DNA of 64,000 bases from CAZABG01 sp964460985 (GTDB taxonomy: Bacteria > Chlamydiota > Chlamydiia > Chlamydiales > Parachlamydiaceae), in assembly GCA_964460985.1 (NCBI GenBank), contig CAYWQX010000008.1:1-64000 (forward strand). The letters are read 5' to 3'. The first letter of the stretch is position 1. Each line of letters begins with the position of its first letter. A program made the position numbers and the translations under genes. Below the pieces are notes generated by a model that was given only the letters and a program-made list of their open reading frames with translations, did no database searches and had not been told where the DNA came from. Shown here piece after piece: positions 1 to 8,678 of this stretch.

Positions 1-3000
1 GAAGAGGCTTTATTTCATCTGATGCGCTCTAGATCCGCGCTCACGGATAGCGAATTAAGGCTTTTGGTTTCTTCCAAAGGTTTTTTAGAAAAGCCTGCCA
101 ATATTGTCGATGATAAAAGCCAATATTTAAACACGAGCTTAGGAGATGAAAATTTTCATGTGGAGTTGCTCTGGATTCAATCCTTTGCTAGGCAAGAAAT
201 CTTTAGAAAAGATGCGAGATCGATCAATTTGCCGTCCACTTTTTTAGATGATTTAGGAGAGCCTGAAGTGGTTTCCTCTGAAAATATCCTCAAGCCCTTT
301 ATTGATCTACTATTCGATCTTTTAACAGTGAATGATGCTTCTTTAGTAAATAAAAGAGGGTTATCGAGGCTTCATCTGGAAGAGGCTCAAGGAAGAGAGC
401 TTTTAGATCCGGAATTAGAGCAAAAATTTTATATGAGTGCCCTCTTCAAGTGTCCCAAAGGGGCGTCGGTCGCAAATTATTTCTTCGAATTAGTTGATTT
501 TTGTGATCGCAAGCATGCGAAGTGCCCTAGTGCATTTTTCATTTTATATTTAAAGATGGCTCGCCTTCTTTGTTTAAATGTCGGAACCAAAGATATTGTT
601 CCTATTCGAGAAAAAGAGGTGGAAGAGTATAAAAAACTCTTGCCGAGAAATCTTAAATTCCAAAATGAGCTGTTCCAGCTTATTTACGACTTATGTTTAA
701 GGCCTGACTTAAAGCTATCCGATGTTCTAGATGTGGTCTCTGTGGTTCAAATGAAATACAGGCTTGTTTCGGAAGGTTTTACATTAAATATAAGGTGGAA
801 AAGGGTGCTAGGCGACCAACTTCCATCTCTTTTAAGGCCCATACCGCCTACTTTGGCCGGATTGAAACTATTGCTCGCTTTAAATGAGGTAATTCCATCA
901 AAGGCTCTTTTGGAGGCGATTTACGTAAGGCTTCCGCTGGATCTGTCAGACTTGACCTATCCTATTGCGGGTTTGGGAGAGCCTTTTTTCGAAACAGTGA
1001 AGCTTTTAGAGGCCAAGCATCCGGGTGAAGGGTATATCCTTGCTTTCTTAAGCCAGTCAGATACCTTAGAAATAGGGATGAAACGGTTAGAAAGGGAGCG
1101 TGCTGCAATTTTCCCGATTATGAAAGCAGTCCTTTCAAGATGCCCTGTTGATGGCTTTAAGGTTTATAAGAAGTTTAAAAATCAACTATCTCCTCAAGAA
1201 AAAGAGCAGGCTCTTGTTTTGTTGCTTAACTCTTTAACAACGGCTTCTACAGAAGCTCGGTTGAAGTTCCCTTATTCCGAGCTTCAATCCGAAGTAAAGC
1301 TCAATCAATTGGATCCAAATGTTTTAGATATTCAAACGATTAGCAAGCTTATTCTTATCGAGGGTCTTCAAGAGACGATCTACCCCTTTATTTTCCAAAA
1401 TCGATTCATTCAGGAAAACACCGTTCAAACCTTTGTATCGCTTTTATCGCTTTGCCCTCTTTCCCAAGTGGATGCCTATGGCCCCTATTTAAGCCTTGAG
1501 GCATTGCAGGTACTTTTTGCTTCTAAAGAGATCAAAAAAACTCCGCCTCTAGCTTGTTTGGCAAAAATGTATCTATCCCAGGGGGCGCCTGTCCCGATTA
1601 TTTTTAGAATGGCTTTTGTTTTCCGCTTTACGCCGGAAGAGGTGACTCACTCACACTATGCAAAAATTGTAAAGGTAATCACGGAGCACTTAGAGAGGCT
1701 CAAGGCCGCCAAAAAAGAGATCGGTAAGCCGTCCGAAGAGGCAGCTTTGCAAATTGTGAAGCAAGCGGAAGCTGGAGGCAGGCTTGGCTTAATCCTGCTT
1801 GAGATGGGTTTTGTGGAGAGTCCCCAAGGGGTGGATGCGATTTTGCCATCGATTCTCTCCCGATTAAATGAGGATACCATCAAACGTGTTTGGAAATGGG
1901 CCGTAAGCTCTTCTTTTGCTAAGAGTTTTTTATTGCAAGTGCTCGATATTAAAGCTTTTGAAGAAGAGGCTTTGTTGGAGCTTCAAGGACGTGAAACTAG
2001 TCCCGAGGCGCTTCTTTCAAAAGCCAAGGATCTCTTAAAACGAAAGGCGTTCATTCCCCTTTTCCATTTGATTCGGGCGCTTGAAAGAAGAATTAAAACT
2101 CATCCCGATTGGAAGCTTTTTTTAAAGGAAGTTTTTCATCAGTGGCTTTCTGAAAAATTAGATACGTTCTCCCTCCAAGAAGGGTTTGATACATATACAG
2201 GGCTCTCTACTCCGTTGGATGAGCTATCCATGCTCGTATTTTGGAAAATGGATGAAGGAAACTCTCTGGACCTTAAAATAAAACTTCTGAGATACGTGAG
2301 AGCTAACTACACACTGAAAAATATTGAAAGGCAAGAGGCTCTTTATAACCTTGTCTTGAAAAATTTATCAGAACTCGCCTCAGATCAATTGAGGGAGTTT
2401 GATCCCCTCTTAAAAGAGATGGGTGAATCAGATTATAAGGCCTCTAAGCCCCAAGAAGAAAAACAGCTTGAAATCTTAATCAAGAGGCGTCCCTTTAACG
2501 AGGGTGAAGGGCCTTACATGTTATTAAAGAAATTAGACCGCTTTCAAAAAGCACGAGAGATGATTCAAGAGATAGGAGTTTTCTCTCAGGATGCGAGTTT
2601 ATTTTCGGAAGCTATAAGGTTAGGCCTTAAAAATGGCTTTAAAACAACTGAGCCTCAGATTGATTGGTTTAAAAGGCTCTTTCAGATCGATCCCTTGTTA
2701 AGCCAAGAATTTCTACTCCATATTAAAAATGTCTCCTATGCGGATGTCAAATCGGTTTTTAGCTACCTTTTAGAGCATGCGTCTTATTATGAGCAATTTG
2801 AGTCTTTAATCGATCATAAATTCTTTCATCCTCTTAAAGAGAGCTCAGAGGGAAAAGATTTGTTCCTTCAATTTTTTAATCGGCTGCAAGATGCAAAAGC
2901 GGTCATCAAATATGGAAAAAAAGCTCTTTTTAAAAATTTTATGACCGACAAAAGAGTATATGGTAGGCATGCGGCTTTACTCCTCTCCACTCTTGAGAAA

Positions 3001-4395
3001 GGGAAGATCCATTTAATTAAAGAGTGGGCAGAACTCCCTTGGAGAGATGATGAAGCTTTAGCGCTGCTAGAGGCCTCTATGCTGCAGGATCCTGAAACTC
3101 TTGAAGAGATGAGTCCTCTTTTTTCAAGAATGACCGCACAAGGAAAAGAGAAAGCCGCTAAAACACTTTACGCCTTAACCCTTGCAAATCGAAATCTGCT
3201 CACTTCCTTTATAAAGCTCTATCTTCACTGTGAGACATTTACGACCTCAGAAGAGCTAGAGTTTGCGATCGCAAGGCTTTCTCATGATGAGGCTCCAGAG
3301 AATTTTTACGAATTTTTGGAAAAATATACCGAAAATTTTTTGAAATCGCTTCGGACCCAATGTGAAATCGATAAAGCTAAAAAAATCTTGGAGGGAGGAG
3401 AGGGAAGATTTCACTATCAGCCTGCCGGAAGATATGTTAAAACTTATTTACCCATCCATAAATTTCAGGCGCCGGATGCTTACTACCATTTTTATCTTCA
3501 GTTTTTGAAGAGAGTGATTCATTGCATTTATGATAATAAAACGTATGAAAACAATCATTTAAGAGATTTTGTCATTCAGAACTTTTATCTCCTCATGGAA
3601 TGTCCTCCAAAATGGTCCGATAAAACGACGACTTTATTCATGACGTTTATTTTTGCAACCGGCCAGACCTTAAAAAGGTATAATCATCATAGGACTATCT
3701 GTAACATGTTTCATTGGGCAGCCCTTCGTAAATGTTATTATCCTGAAGGATGCCTCGCTTTAATTTCTCATCATGTGGGCCCCAATCAGTTTAAAAAAAA
3801 TATGAAAGCCTTAGTGGAAACGCTAAAAAATTATCTCGATGATAAAAAAGCTTTAACGATCCCTGAGCTTGCTTTTCATCTACAGTTTGTTCTCAGCTTG
3901 CTAAGTCCTTCTCATAATTTTCCCACCTTGAAAGACTTTATCGGAAGAGATTACTTTACTTTCGTGAATAGAATCTGTGAAATTATTTTACATTTTGATG
4001 TGCTAGAGCTAGCCGATATTTCATTTGAGAAGATCTATGAAGCGCTCTTTCTCGCGCATGGACGACAAACTCAAGAGGTTTTGGAGCTCTCATCTCTACT
4101 CATTTCGTCTCTCTTTGGTTATACTTTAAAGTGGTGTCTAAAGTATCCTTCTATCCAAGTGAAGCCGGCTTTTTGTAAAACGGCGATTAAAATGGGCTAC
4201 CATCAAACAGAGTCAGGACGAAGCCAGGTGCAGCAGATGCTGACACGCCTTGTGATTGAACTCAATTATCATCCCGATCGGACCCAAGCTAACCAGATAT
4301 GGAGCGAGCTCTCACAATTGATTCACAGTTTAAATGATAGCGAGCACAATCAAAGACTGAAATCTGAGTTCAAATTACTCCTCTTTAAAAACTAA
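1..4395 (+). CDS. Very large orphan protein, 5'-truncated by the window edge
   Basis: I do not recognise a family. The reading frame is open from the first base (seven codons precede the first ATG at 22), so the true start is probably outside the window; at least 1457 residues are encoded here. The translation has no signal peptide or clear membrane segment and is almost uniformly rich in Leu, Lys, Glu and Phe with helical periodicity, which suggests a long alpha-helical solenoid (HEAT- or TPR-like). No catalytic motif is visible. The stop overlaps the convergent small gene at 4392-4604. Large lineage-specific soluble proteins are common in environmental chlamydiae; an effector or scaffold role is only a guess. 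Confidence 0.8.
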   Translation, partial: EEALFHLMRSRSALTDSELRLLVSSKGFLEKPANIVDDKSQYLNTSLGDENFHVELLWIQSFARQEIFRKDARSINLPSTFLDDLGEPEVVSSENILKPFIDLLFDLLTVNDASLVNKRGLSRLHLEEAQGRELLDPELEQKFYMSALFKCPKGASVANYFFELVDFCDRKHAKCPSAFFILYLKMARLLCLNVGTKDIVPIREKEVEEYKKLLPRNLKFQNELFQLIYDLCLRPDLKLSDVLDVVSVVQMKYRLVSEGFTLNIRWKRVLGDQLPSLLRPIPPTLAGLKLLLALNEVIPSKALLEAIYVRLPLDLSDLTYPIAGLGEPFFETVKLLEAKHPGEGYILAFLSQSDTLEIGMKRLERERAAIFPIMKAVLSRCPVDGFKVYKKFKNQLSPQEKEQALVLLLNSLTTASTEARLKFPYSELQSEVKLNQLDPNVLDIQTISKLILIEGLQETIYPFIFQNRFIQENTVQTFVSLLSLCPLSQVDAYGPYLSLEALQVLFASKEIKKTPPLACLAKMYLSQGAPVPIIFRMAFVFRFTPEEVTHSHYAKIVKVITEHLERLKAAKKEIGKPSEEAALQIVKQAEAGGRLGLILLEMGFVESPQGVDAILPSILSRLNEDTIKRVWKWAVSSSFAKSFLLQVLDIKAFEEEALLELQGRETSPEALLSKAKDLLKRKAFIPLFHLIRALERRIKTHPDWKLFLKEVFHQWLSEKLDTFSLQEGFDTYTGLSTPLDELSMLVFWKMDEGNSLDLKIKLLRYVRANYTLKNIERQEALYNLVLKNLSELASDQLREFDPLLKEMGESDYKASKPQEEKQLEILIKRRPFNEGEGPYMLLKKLDRFQKAREMIQEIGVFSQDASLFSEAIRLGLKNGFKTTEPQIDWFKRLFQIDPLLSQEFLLHIKNVSYADVKSVFSYLLEHASYYEQFESLIDHKFFHPLKESSEGKDLFLQFFNRLQDAKAVIKYGKKALFKNFMTDKRVYGRHAALLLSTLEKGKIHLIKEWAELPWRDDEALALLEASMLQDPETLEEMSPLFSRMTAQGKEKAAKTLYALTLANRNLLTSFIKLYLHCETFTTSEELEFAIARLSHDEAPENFYEFLEKYTENFLKSLRTQCEIDKAKKILEGGEGRFHYQPAGRYVKTYLPIHKFQAPDAYYHFYLQFLKRVIHCIYDNKTYENNHLRDFVIQNFYLLMECPPKWSDKTTTLFMTFIFATGQTLKRYNHHRTICNMFHWAALRKCYYPEGCLALISHHVGPNQFKKNMKALVETLKNYLDDKKALTIPELAFHLQFVLSLLSPSHNFPTLKDFIGRDYFTFVNRICEIILHFDVLELADISFEKIYEALFLAHGRQTQEVLELSSLLISSLFGYTLKWCLKYPSIQVKPAFCKTAIKMGYHQTESGRSQVQQMLTRLVIELNYHPDRTQANQIWSELSQLIHSLNDSEHNQRLKSEFKLLLFKN

Positions 4396-4604
4396 TCTTT
4401 AGGATGGTAGCTAAGCTCTTTTTGATCGACTTCCTTTCCTTCCGCTTTTTTCTTCTCGAGATCGCGGATGTAGTCGTCATAATATTTATAATTGTTTTCA
4501 GGATGGGCTGCATTATACTCACGGATCATTTGGCACTTTTTACAGACGGGCTCTTCTGCAAAAAGAGACATTAAAGGGAGAGCAAAAAGAATGGCTTTTT
4601 TCAT
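4392..4604 (-). CDS. Small secreted CxxC protein, 70 aa
   Basis: Unrecognised. Residues 1-16 form a short signal peptide (MKKAILFALPLMSLFAEE) with a probable cut after A16. The mature part starts with the dicysteine motif CKKC, then a charged, Tyr-rich helix (EYNAAHPENNYKYYDDYIRD) and a KE-rich tail. It is probably exported to the periplasm, where the cysteines could form a disulfide or bind metal. It lies 3 bp downstream of the membrane protein at 4608-5078 on the same strand, so they are likely co-transcribed. Its stop overlaps the end of the convergent large gene. Function unknown. Confidence 0.7.
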   Translation of the reverse strand: MKKAILFALPLMSLFAEEPVCKKCQMIREYNAAHPENNYKYYDDYIRDLEKKKAEGKEVDQKELSYHPKD

Positions 4605-4607
4605 AGA

Positions 4608-5078
4608 TTATCTCCTAGGTGTCACATATACCAAAATCACAATTACTATAGGGGTTAAAAGATCGGTATATAGAACAGCTCCCGCATTGCCGGCGCTCCC
4701 ATTTCCCTCGTAAATGATTTGATTTAAGTGCCCTAGAAAAGCGAGAAATAAAAAGAGGGAGTAGCTTAAAGCGCTAGATACAAGATAGGCCCTTTCCTTC
4801 AAGAACAAGCTCATCCCGGCCATGATCCCAAAAGTCAGATTGGCAAATCCAAGCTCCCTTACAAAAGGGGAAAAAGGCCAGTTTAAATATTCAGCCACCG
4901 TTTCTCCATAGAAAATTTGTGTGAATCCCCCAAGGACTCCTTGGAGAAACACATTAAAAAATACAACGGAGGGAAATAGATACTGAAGATAGCCTTTATG
5001 CGGCCACCAGGCCTTAAAAAAATAGGCAACTACAAAAGGGGATGCAAAAATCAATAGATGAAAAATTTCAAAGTCCAT
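4608..5078 (-). CDS. DUF6790-like four-helix membrane protein
   Basis: A 156-residue integral membrane protein with about four hydrophobic segments (near residues 5-22, 32-50, 78-93, 100-118) and a fifth at the C-terminus (136-152). The centre (EYLNWPFSPFVRELGFANLTFG) has the layout W/P-F-x-REvGfANL-x-xG that I associate with the DUF6790 family of small bacterial membrane proteins; this is recall, not a search. No enzymatic function is known for that family. It precedes the small secreted CxxC gene on the same strand and is divergent from the phosphatase-like gene at 5093, with only 14 bp between the start codons. Confidence 0.75.
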   Translation of the reverse strand: MDFEIFHLLIFASPFVVAYFFKAWWPHKGYLQYLFPSVVFFNVFLQGVLGGFTQIFYGETVAEYLNWPFSPFVRELGFANLTFGIMAGMSLFLKERAYLVSSALSYSLFLFLAFLGHLNQIIYEGNGSAGNAGAVLYTDLLTPIVIVILVYVTPRR

Positions 5079-5092
5079 ATGTAGTTTAGTCT

Positions 5093-5632
5093 ATGAAGTT
5101 TTGGATTTTCCTCTTACTCTTTTTCTCTTTGCAAGGCGAGCCTGCCCAGGTTTTGATTATTCGGCATGCTGAGAAACCTCCTGAAGGCGAGCATCTGGAC
5201 CAAAAAGGAAGGGAAAGAGCTTTTGCTTTAGCTCCCTTCTTTTTAGGGAGAGCAGAAGTTTTGGATTTTGGTCTCCCCGTCGCGATCTATGCGATGGGAC
5301 AAAATCGGGAAGACAGCTCGCTAAGGCCGCAGGAAACGGTCCAGGAAGTGGCAAAAGCTTTAAATCTGCAGCCGATCACACGGTTTAAAAAAGGAGATGA
5401 GGCTTTAATGGCAGAAGAGATTCTTCTGAACAAAGAGTACCATGGAAAATCGATTCTCATTTGTTGGGAGCATCATAGCATTCAAGACATTGTAAAAGCG
5501 TTTAATTTTCCTGAGCCGCCAAAATGGCACGGCTCCGTGTTTGACCGAGTTTACAAACTGATCCTTGGCAATGGAAGCCGGGCGTTTTATAATCTGCCTC
5601 AAAGACTTCTTTTTGAGGACTCACCCCGCTAA
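5093..5632 (+). CDS. Exported histidine-phosphatase-like protein
   Basis: 179 residues. Residues 1-17 are a signal peptide (MKFWIFLLLFFSLQGEP). The motif LIIRHAEKP follows at about 22-30, matching the RHG/RHAEK signature of the phosphoglycerate mutase-like histidine phosphatases, where this His is phosphorylated. A second His in WEHHSIQDI (about 125-133) sits where the family has its C-terminal catalytic HS/HT. The length is short for the family, so it is probably a minimal periplasmic phosphatase; the substrate cannot be inferred. The 3' end overlaps the convergent gene ending at 5621 by 12 bases. Confidence 0.75.
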   Translation: MKFWIFLLLFFSLQGEPAQVLIIRHAEKPPEGEHLDQKGRERAFALAPFFLGRAEVLDFGLPVAIYAMGQNREDSSLRPQETVQEVAKALNLQPITRFKKGDEALMAEEILLNKEYHGKSILICWEHHSIQDIVKAFNFPEPPKWHGSVFDRVYKLILGNGSRAFYNLPQRLLFEDSPR

Positions 5633-5968
5633 GAGACAGCCCGCCCTTTGAGGAGTTTCATCGATCGGAAATAAAATGCTAAAGAGCGTTAAACTAAATG
5701 TCATAAATCCATGCAGGATGATTCCCATCAGACTGGAGGCAAAGAAACCCACTAACTCTGGCTTCAGATGAGATAAAATCGCTAAAAAAGAGGCTCCGGA
5801 GAGAGCTGCAACTAATATTATTTTAAGATAGGGAAAAACGGTTTTTTGGGTGAGGGGGCGTGCGCCGAACACGACACTATAGCTCACAAGGGTTAAAGCG
5901 GATATTGTATCGAGGAGCGAAAATACCGAGAGGGCCAGAAATCCAATCAAAAGGGTTTTTTGCTTCAT
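5621..5968 (-). CDS. Small four-segment membrane protein
   Basis: Unrecognised. The frame is open to an ATG at 6037, but the first 23 residues are polar and unlike a membrane-protein start; MKQKTLLIGFLALSVFSLLD (start 5968) looks like the true N-terminus, giving 115 residues. Hydrophobic stretches lie near residues 5-23, 48-66 and 72-104, so three or four membrane passes are likely. No conserved motif is seen. It is convergent with the phosphatase-like gene (12-base overlap) and downstream of mutM on the same strand. Function unknown. Confidence 0.6.
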   Translation of the reverse strand: MKQKTLLIGFLALSVFSLLDTISALTLVSYSVVFGARPLTQKTVFPYLKIILVAALSGASFLAILSHLKPELVGFFASSLMGIILHGFMTFSLTLFSILFPIDETPQRAGCLLAG

Positions 5969-6070
5969 CGAATGCGAGCTCTCTCGATGGATTTGACAGT
6001 GACTTCGTGTCCGGATGGTCATGATAGAGTTTGGCATCCGATGATTCTAGCTTGGGAGATCTTTTATTTT

Positions 6071-6859
6071 CTAGGATCCTTTAGGCTGGCAATGGGGACA
6101 GAAGTGAGTGCTTCGTTGAGCTACCACGATCCTTTGGATAGGAGTAGAACATCTAGGACAGGGGTTTCCGGTTAATCTAAACACTTGCAGGCGATGCTGG
6201 TGATCTCCTGAAGAGCCATCGACCTGATAAAAATTAGAGAGCCCTTTTCCAAGAGAGGTCCCTTTCGTCTCTAAACCTCTCTTAAGCACGAGTCTGATAG
6301 CTTTTAATAGCCGGGCAGCTTCAGCCACGTTAAGAAGATTTTTAAGGGGATGAAGTTGAGCCTCAAACAGCGCTTCATCAACATAAATGTTCCCAAGGCC
6401 CGCTATAAAGGATTGATCTAGTAAAAGCGGTTTTAAGGCCCTTTTGTGGCGGACGAAGTGTTCCGGTAAAAGGGAGGAGTCAAATGGTTCAGGTCCCAGC
6501 TTCCCAAGAATGTCTTCAGGGTGATTAGTTAGAACAAACCTTCCGAATTTACGGGTATCGTGGTAACGAAGTTCCTTCTTTTTAAAAAAGAGAATGAGAT
6601 GCTCATGTTTTTTTACAGGTTCATGGGTGTAGTAAAATCTCCCTGTCATTCTCAAATGAACAAACAAAGTATAGCCGTTCGATAACTCGAATAAGATATA
6701 TTTTCCTCTTCGATAAATCTTTTGGATGGTGGTATGAACGATGTTTTCAGCTTTACCCTTAAAGATTTTTGGGAAAAGGACGGTGAGTCCCAAGATTTTC
6801 TCCCCTTCCAAATCTTTCAAGGCATGAGCCACGGTTTCTACTTCAGGAAGTTCTGGCAT
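6071..6859 (-). CDS. mutM: Formamidopyrimidine-DNA glycosylase (Fpg/MutM)
   Basis: Base-excision repair enzyme that removes 8-oxoguanine and ring-opened purines and cleaves the abasic site. The N-terminus MPELPEVETV carries the catalytic Pro (P2 after Met removal) and Glu; the helix-two-turn-helix region includes GLGNIYVDEALF (about 165-176); and the C-terminal zinc finger is complete (CPRC near 234 and CPHC near 254). At 262 residues it is close to the usual 270. Its start overlaps the 3' end of the upstream membrane-protein gene (6838-7245) by 22 bases, so it is probably translated from the same message as the membrane paralogues. Function is confident. Confidence 0.97.
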   Translation of the reverse strand: MPELPEVETVAHALKDLEGEKILGLTVLFPKIFKGKAENIVHTTIQKIYRRGKYILFELSNGYTLFVHLRMTGRFYYTHEPVKKHEHLILFFKKKELRYHDTRKFGRFVLTNHPEDILGKLGPEPFDSSLLPEHFVRHKRALKPLLLDQSFIAGLGNIYVDEALFEAQLHPLKNLLNVAEAARLLKAIRLVLKRGLETKGTSLGKGLSNFYQVDGSSGDHQHRLQVFRLTGNPCPRCSTPIQRIVVAQRSTHFCPHCQPKGS

Positions 6860-7245
6860 AAATAAGGCACTCGTTTTGATTCAGGAATGGGGTCAAAAAA
6901 GTATTCCAGCCATTTAAAAAAAGTATAGATCGCAATTTGTGCAACTATTATCAGCATAAATCTCGTCAGTATCATACTAGCAAAACGAAAATTTGGATTC
7001 ATGAGACTTAAGGCATACACTGTTTTCTCAATTATACAAGCAAAAAACAGCTCTTTTAAGGGGATAGTTTTTTTAATTCTTAAATAATAAGCTGCAGGGA
7101 TACTCAACCAAAAAAAGTTTTTATCAGTAAATAAAAGAGAGGTCATTAAGGTTATAACGGTTAAGCCTCGTATGATCTTTTCCCTAAACTCAGCCTCTTT
7201 TATAGCTTTGCGGTAAGGATGAATCGTTTTTAATTCAATCATCAT
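6838..7245 (-). CDS. Membrane protein, copy 3 of a three-member local family
   Basis: 135 residues from the ATG at 7245. An upstream ATG at 7272 is open, but the 7245 start has GAAGGA just before it and forms a TAATG overlap with the restored stop of the preceding paralogue, the signature of translational coupling. The layout is a polar N-terminus with PYRKAIKEAEFREKI, a segment ending in FFWLSIPAAYYLR, then further hydrophobic segments. The pattern PYr...(x)..IP(l/a).e/y.. recurs in the genes at 7245-7642 and 8010-8405. Family unknown; possibly an Inc-like or inner-membrane protein. The 3' end overlaps mutM. Confidence 0.7.
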   Translation of the reverse strand: MMIELKTIHPYRKAIKEAEFREKIIRGLTVITLMTSLLFTDKNFFWLSIPAAYYLRIKKTIPLKELFFACIIEKTVYALSLMNPNFRFASMILTRFMLIIVAQIAIYTFFKWLEYFFDPIPESKRVPYLCQNFLK

Positions 7246-7642
7246 TATTCCTTCATATTTAGGTTGTAGCATTTTCTGCCAAAGAGCCTTTTTTCGACTA
7301 CTTTTAAAGCGAAATATAAAAAGAAGCTAAGCCATGAAATAGAGGAGATCAAAGTGTAAACTTCCAAAAAGGGGGAGAGGAGGGGTAAGGCTTCTGTTCC
7401 TTTTACCAATAGGTAAAAAAAGTCAGTTCACAGGTGAAAATCGATAGGGGTTTCGATCTTGCATAAACCTCTGCCAGTGGAATTGCAAAAAAATAATTGA
7501 GCTTGCGAAGGGTCCATAAAATAACTAAAGAGACGGCTGCTGCTACCCATTTAATTTTTAAATCTCTTGTGTATGCGAGATCTCTATCTTTACGAAGATA
7601 GGGCGTTTCGTTTAACAAAGAGGTAGGCTGAATTCTTGGCAT
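7245..7642 (-). pseudogene. Membrane paralogue, copy 2, frameshifted in a seven-base homopolymer
   Basis: The intact reading frame from 7642 encodes 79 residues and stops at 7403. In the next frame the sequence continues without a stop from just beyond the A7 run at 7415-7421 (T7 on the coding strand) to a TAA at 7245-7247. Adding one base to the run gives a 132-residue protein. Its second half (WLSFFLYFALKVVEKRLFGR) aligns with the C-terminus of copy 1 (8010-8405: YLSFITYVMLKAIERLFYGK) at the same distance from the start. The restored stop overlaps the next ATG (TAATG). It could be a recent pseudogene, a phase-variable or slippage-expressed gene, or a sequencing error in the homopolymer. Confidence 0.8.
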
Positions 7643-7674
7643 GTGTTATGTGAAAAAAAGTTTTAGGAGAGCAT

Positions 7675-8013
7675 ATGGTAAAAGTCAGGTTTTTGCAAAT
7701 TCTACTATTGGTGTTAGCCCTCAATCTTGGCTTTATGATCTTGTGGGGTTCCAATCAGGAATCGATTATCGAGGCTTTTTCACGTCTTTTTCCAGAGACT
7801 TGGTTTAAAATCACTCTATTTGACCTATACTTGGGCCTTATCCTTTTCTCCCTATGGGTTCTGGTCAGAGAGCCTTTTTGGAAAGCGGCTCTTTGGATTA
7901 TAGGCTTTATATTTTTGGGCAATTTTCTCACAGCGATTTACACGATTTGGTCTTTAAATCGTTTGAAGAAGGAGACCAAGTTGTCCGATTGGTTTGTAGG
8001 TCTTACGAGTTAG
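7675..8013 (+). CDS. Small membrane protein, DUF1475-like
   Basis: 112 residues with three hydrophobic segments (about 6-24, 46-64 and 72-92). The middle (TLFDLYLGLILFSLWVLVRE) followed by a W-rich stretch and LGNFLTAIYTIWSL resembles the DUF1475 small membrane family as I recall it; not verified. The start has a good Shine-Dalgarno (AGGAG five bases upstream). It is divergent from copy 2 of the membrane family (33 bp between start codons) and its stop overlaps the end of copy 1. It may be inserted within what was a tandem paralogue array. Function unknown. Confidence 0.7.
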   Translation: MVKVRFLQILLLVLALNLGFMILWGSNQESIIEAFSRLFPETWFKITLFDLYLGLILFSLWVLVREPFWKAALWIIGFIFLGNFLTAIYTIWSLNRLKKETKLSDWFVGLTS

Positions 8014-8405
8014 TCTAACAATCGATTCGCATTACGATAACAGGTTTTACCGTAAAATAGTCGTTCAATTGCTTTTAACATAACATAAGTAATAAAGCTT
8101 AGATAAGACAGCACAAAAATAAAGTAATAGGTTTGTCTTATAGGATCTATTACGGTCGGATTAAAATGAGCGCAAAAAAACAATCCAAAGGCAATGGTCA
8201 CTCCAGGAATGACAACGGTTTTATGTTTATAAACAACAAAAAGCTCACCTAAAGGGATTGTATAAAAGTAGTTGATCCTATCGATGCATTTAAAAGCAAT
8301 CAGGCATATGACCGCAGTCGATGCCTTAATGAAGATATCCCGTTTAAAGGCGGCAGATTTTACTGTTCTTCTGTAAGGGATGGAATGATGTTCAACAAGA
8401 TGCAT
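8010..8405 (-). CDS. Membrane protein, copy 1 of a three-member local family
   Basis: 131 residues. The polar N-terminus SIPYRRTVKSAAFKRDIFIK precedes hydrophobic segments near 31-45, 67-84 and 93-112, and the tail has AIERLFYGKTCYRNANRLLD. It shares the motif NYFYTIPLGELFVVYK with copy 2 (NYFFAIPLAEVYARSK) and more distantly with copy 3. It is the best full-length reference for the family in this window. It is convergent with, and overlaps by four bases, the DUF1475-like gene. Family unknown; membrane location is inferred from hydropathy only. Confidence 0.7.
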   Translation of the reverse strand: MHLVEHHSIPYRRTVKSAAFKRDIFIKASTAVICLIAFKCIDRINYFYTIPLGELFVVYKHKTVVIPGVTIAFGLFFCAHFNPTVIDPIRQTYYFIFVLSYLSFITYVMLKAIERLFYGKTCYRNANRLLD

Positions 8406-8456
8406 GCTCGAATATCGTAACCCAAAAAATCAAAAGGGGCAAAACAATTCAGTTTT

Positions 8457-8678
8457 TTAATCGGTCCAGCTTTGGCAGGTAGGGCATCTCGAAAAGGGGT
8501 CGGTCACATCTTTTAAAAAGGGAGAATGGCAGTATTCACACACCACCAATTTCGTAGAAGAGAGCTTCAGCTTCTTTTTTTTCTTTCTTAAATGAAAGTA
8601 AAGCCATACTCCCATCCAACTTAATGTCATGATACATAAGTAAAGAAGGCATATTTCACCCCAGGTGAGTTCAATCAT
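8457..8678 (-). CDS. Membrane-anchored zinc-ribbon mini-protein
   Basis: 73 residues: one membrane segment (about 8-27, EICLLYLCIMTLSWMGVWLY), a basic stretch (HLRKKKKKLKL), and a cytosolic-side zinc ribbon CEYC...CPTC (about 47-68). The start overlaps the end of the TonB/TolA-like gene by eight bases, so it is the last gene of the ExbB/ExbD operon. The positive-inside rule puts the zinc ribbon in the cytoplasm. Function unknown. Confidence 0.7.
   Translation of the reverse strand: MIELTWGEICLLYLCIMTLSWMGVWLYFHLRKKKKKLKLSSTKLVVCEYCHSPFLKDVTDPFSRCPTCQSWTD

Noticed and set aside
5960..6175. 71-residue rightward frame between the small membrane gene and mutM
   Set aside because: It crosses the 3' end of mutM in antisense and looks like translated noise.
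7403..7642. A complete 79-residue membrane protein
   Set aside because: The homologous continuation in the next frame and its TAATG junction show that this is only the 5' part of a frameshifted gene.
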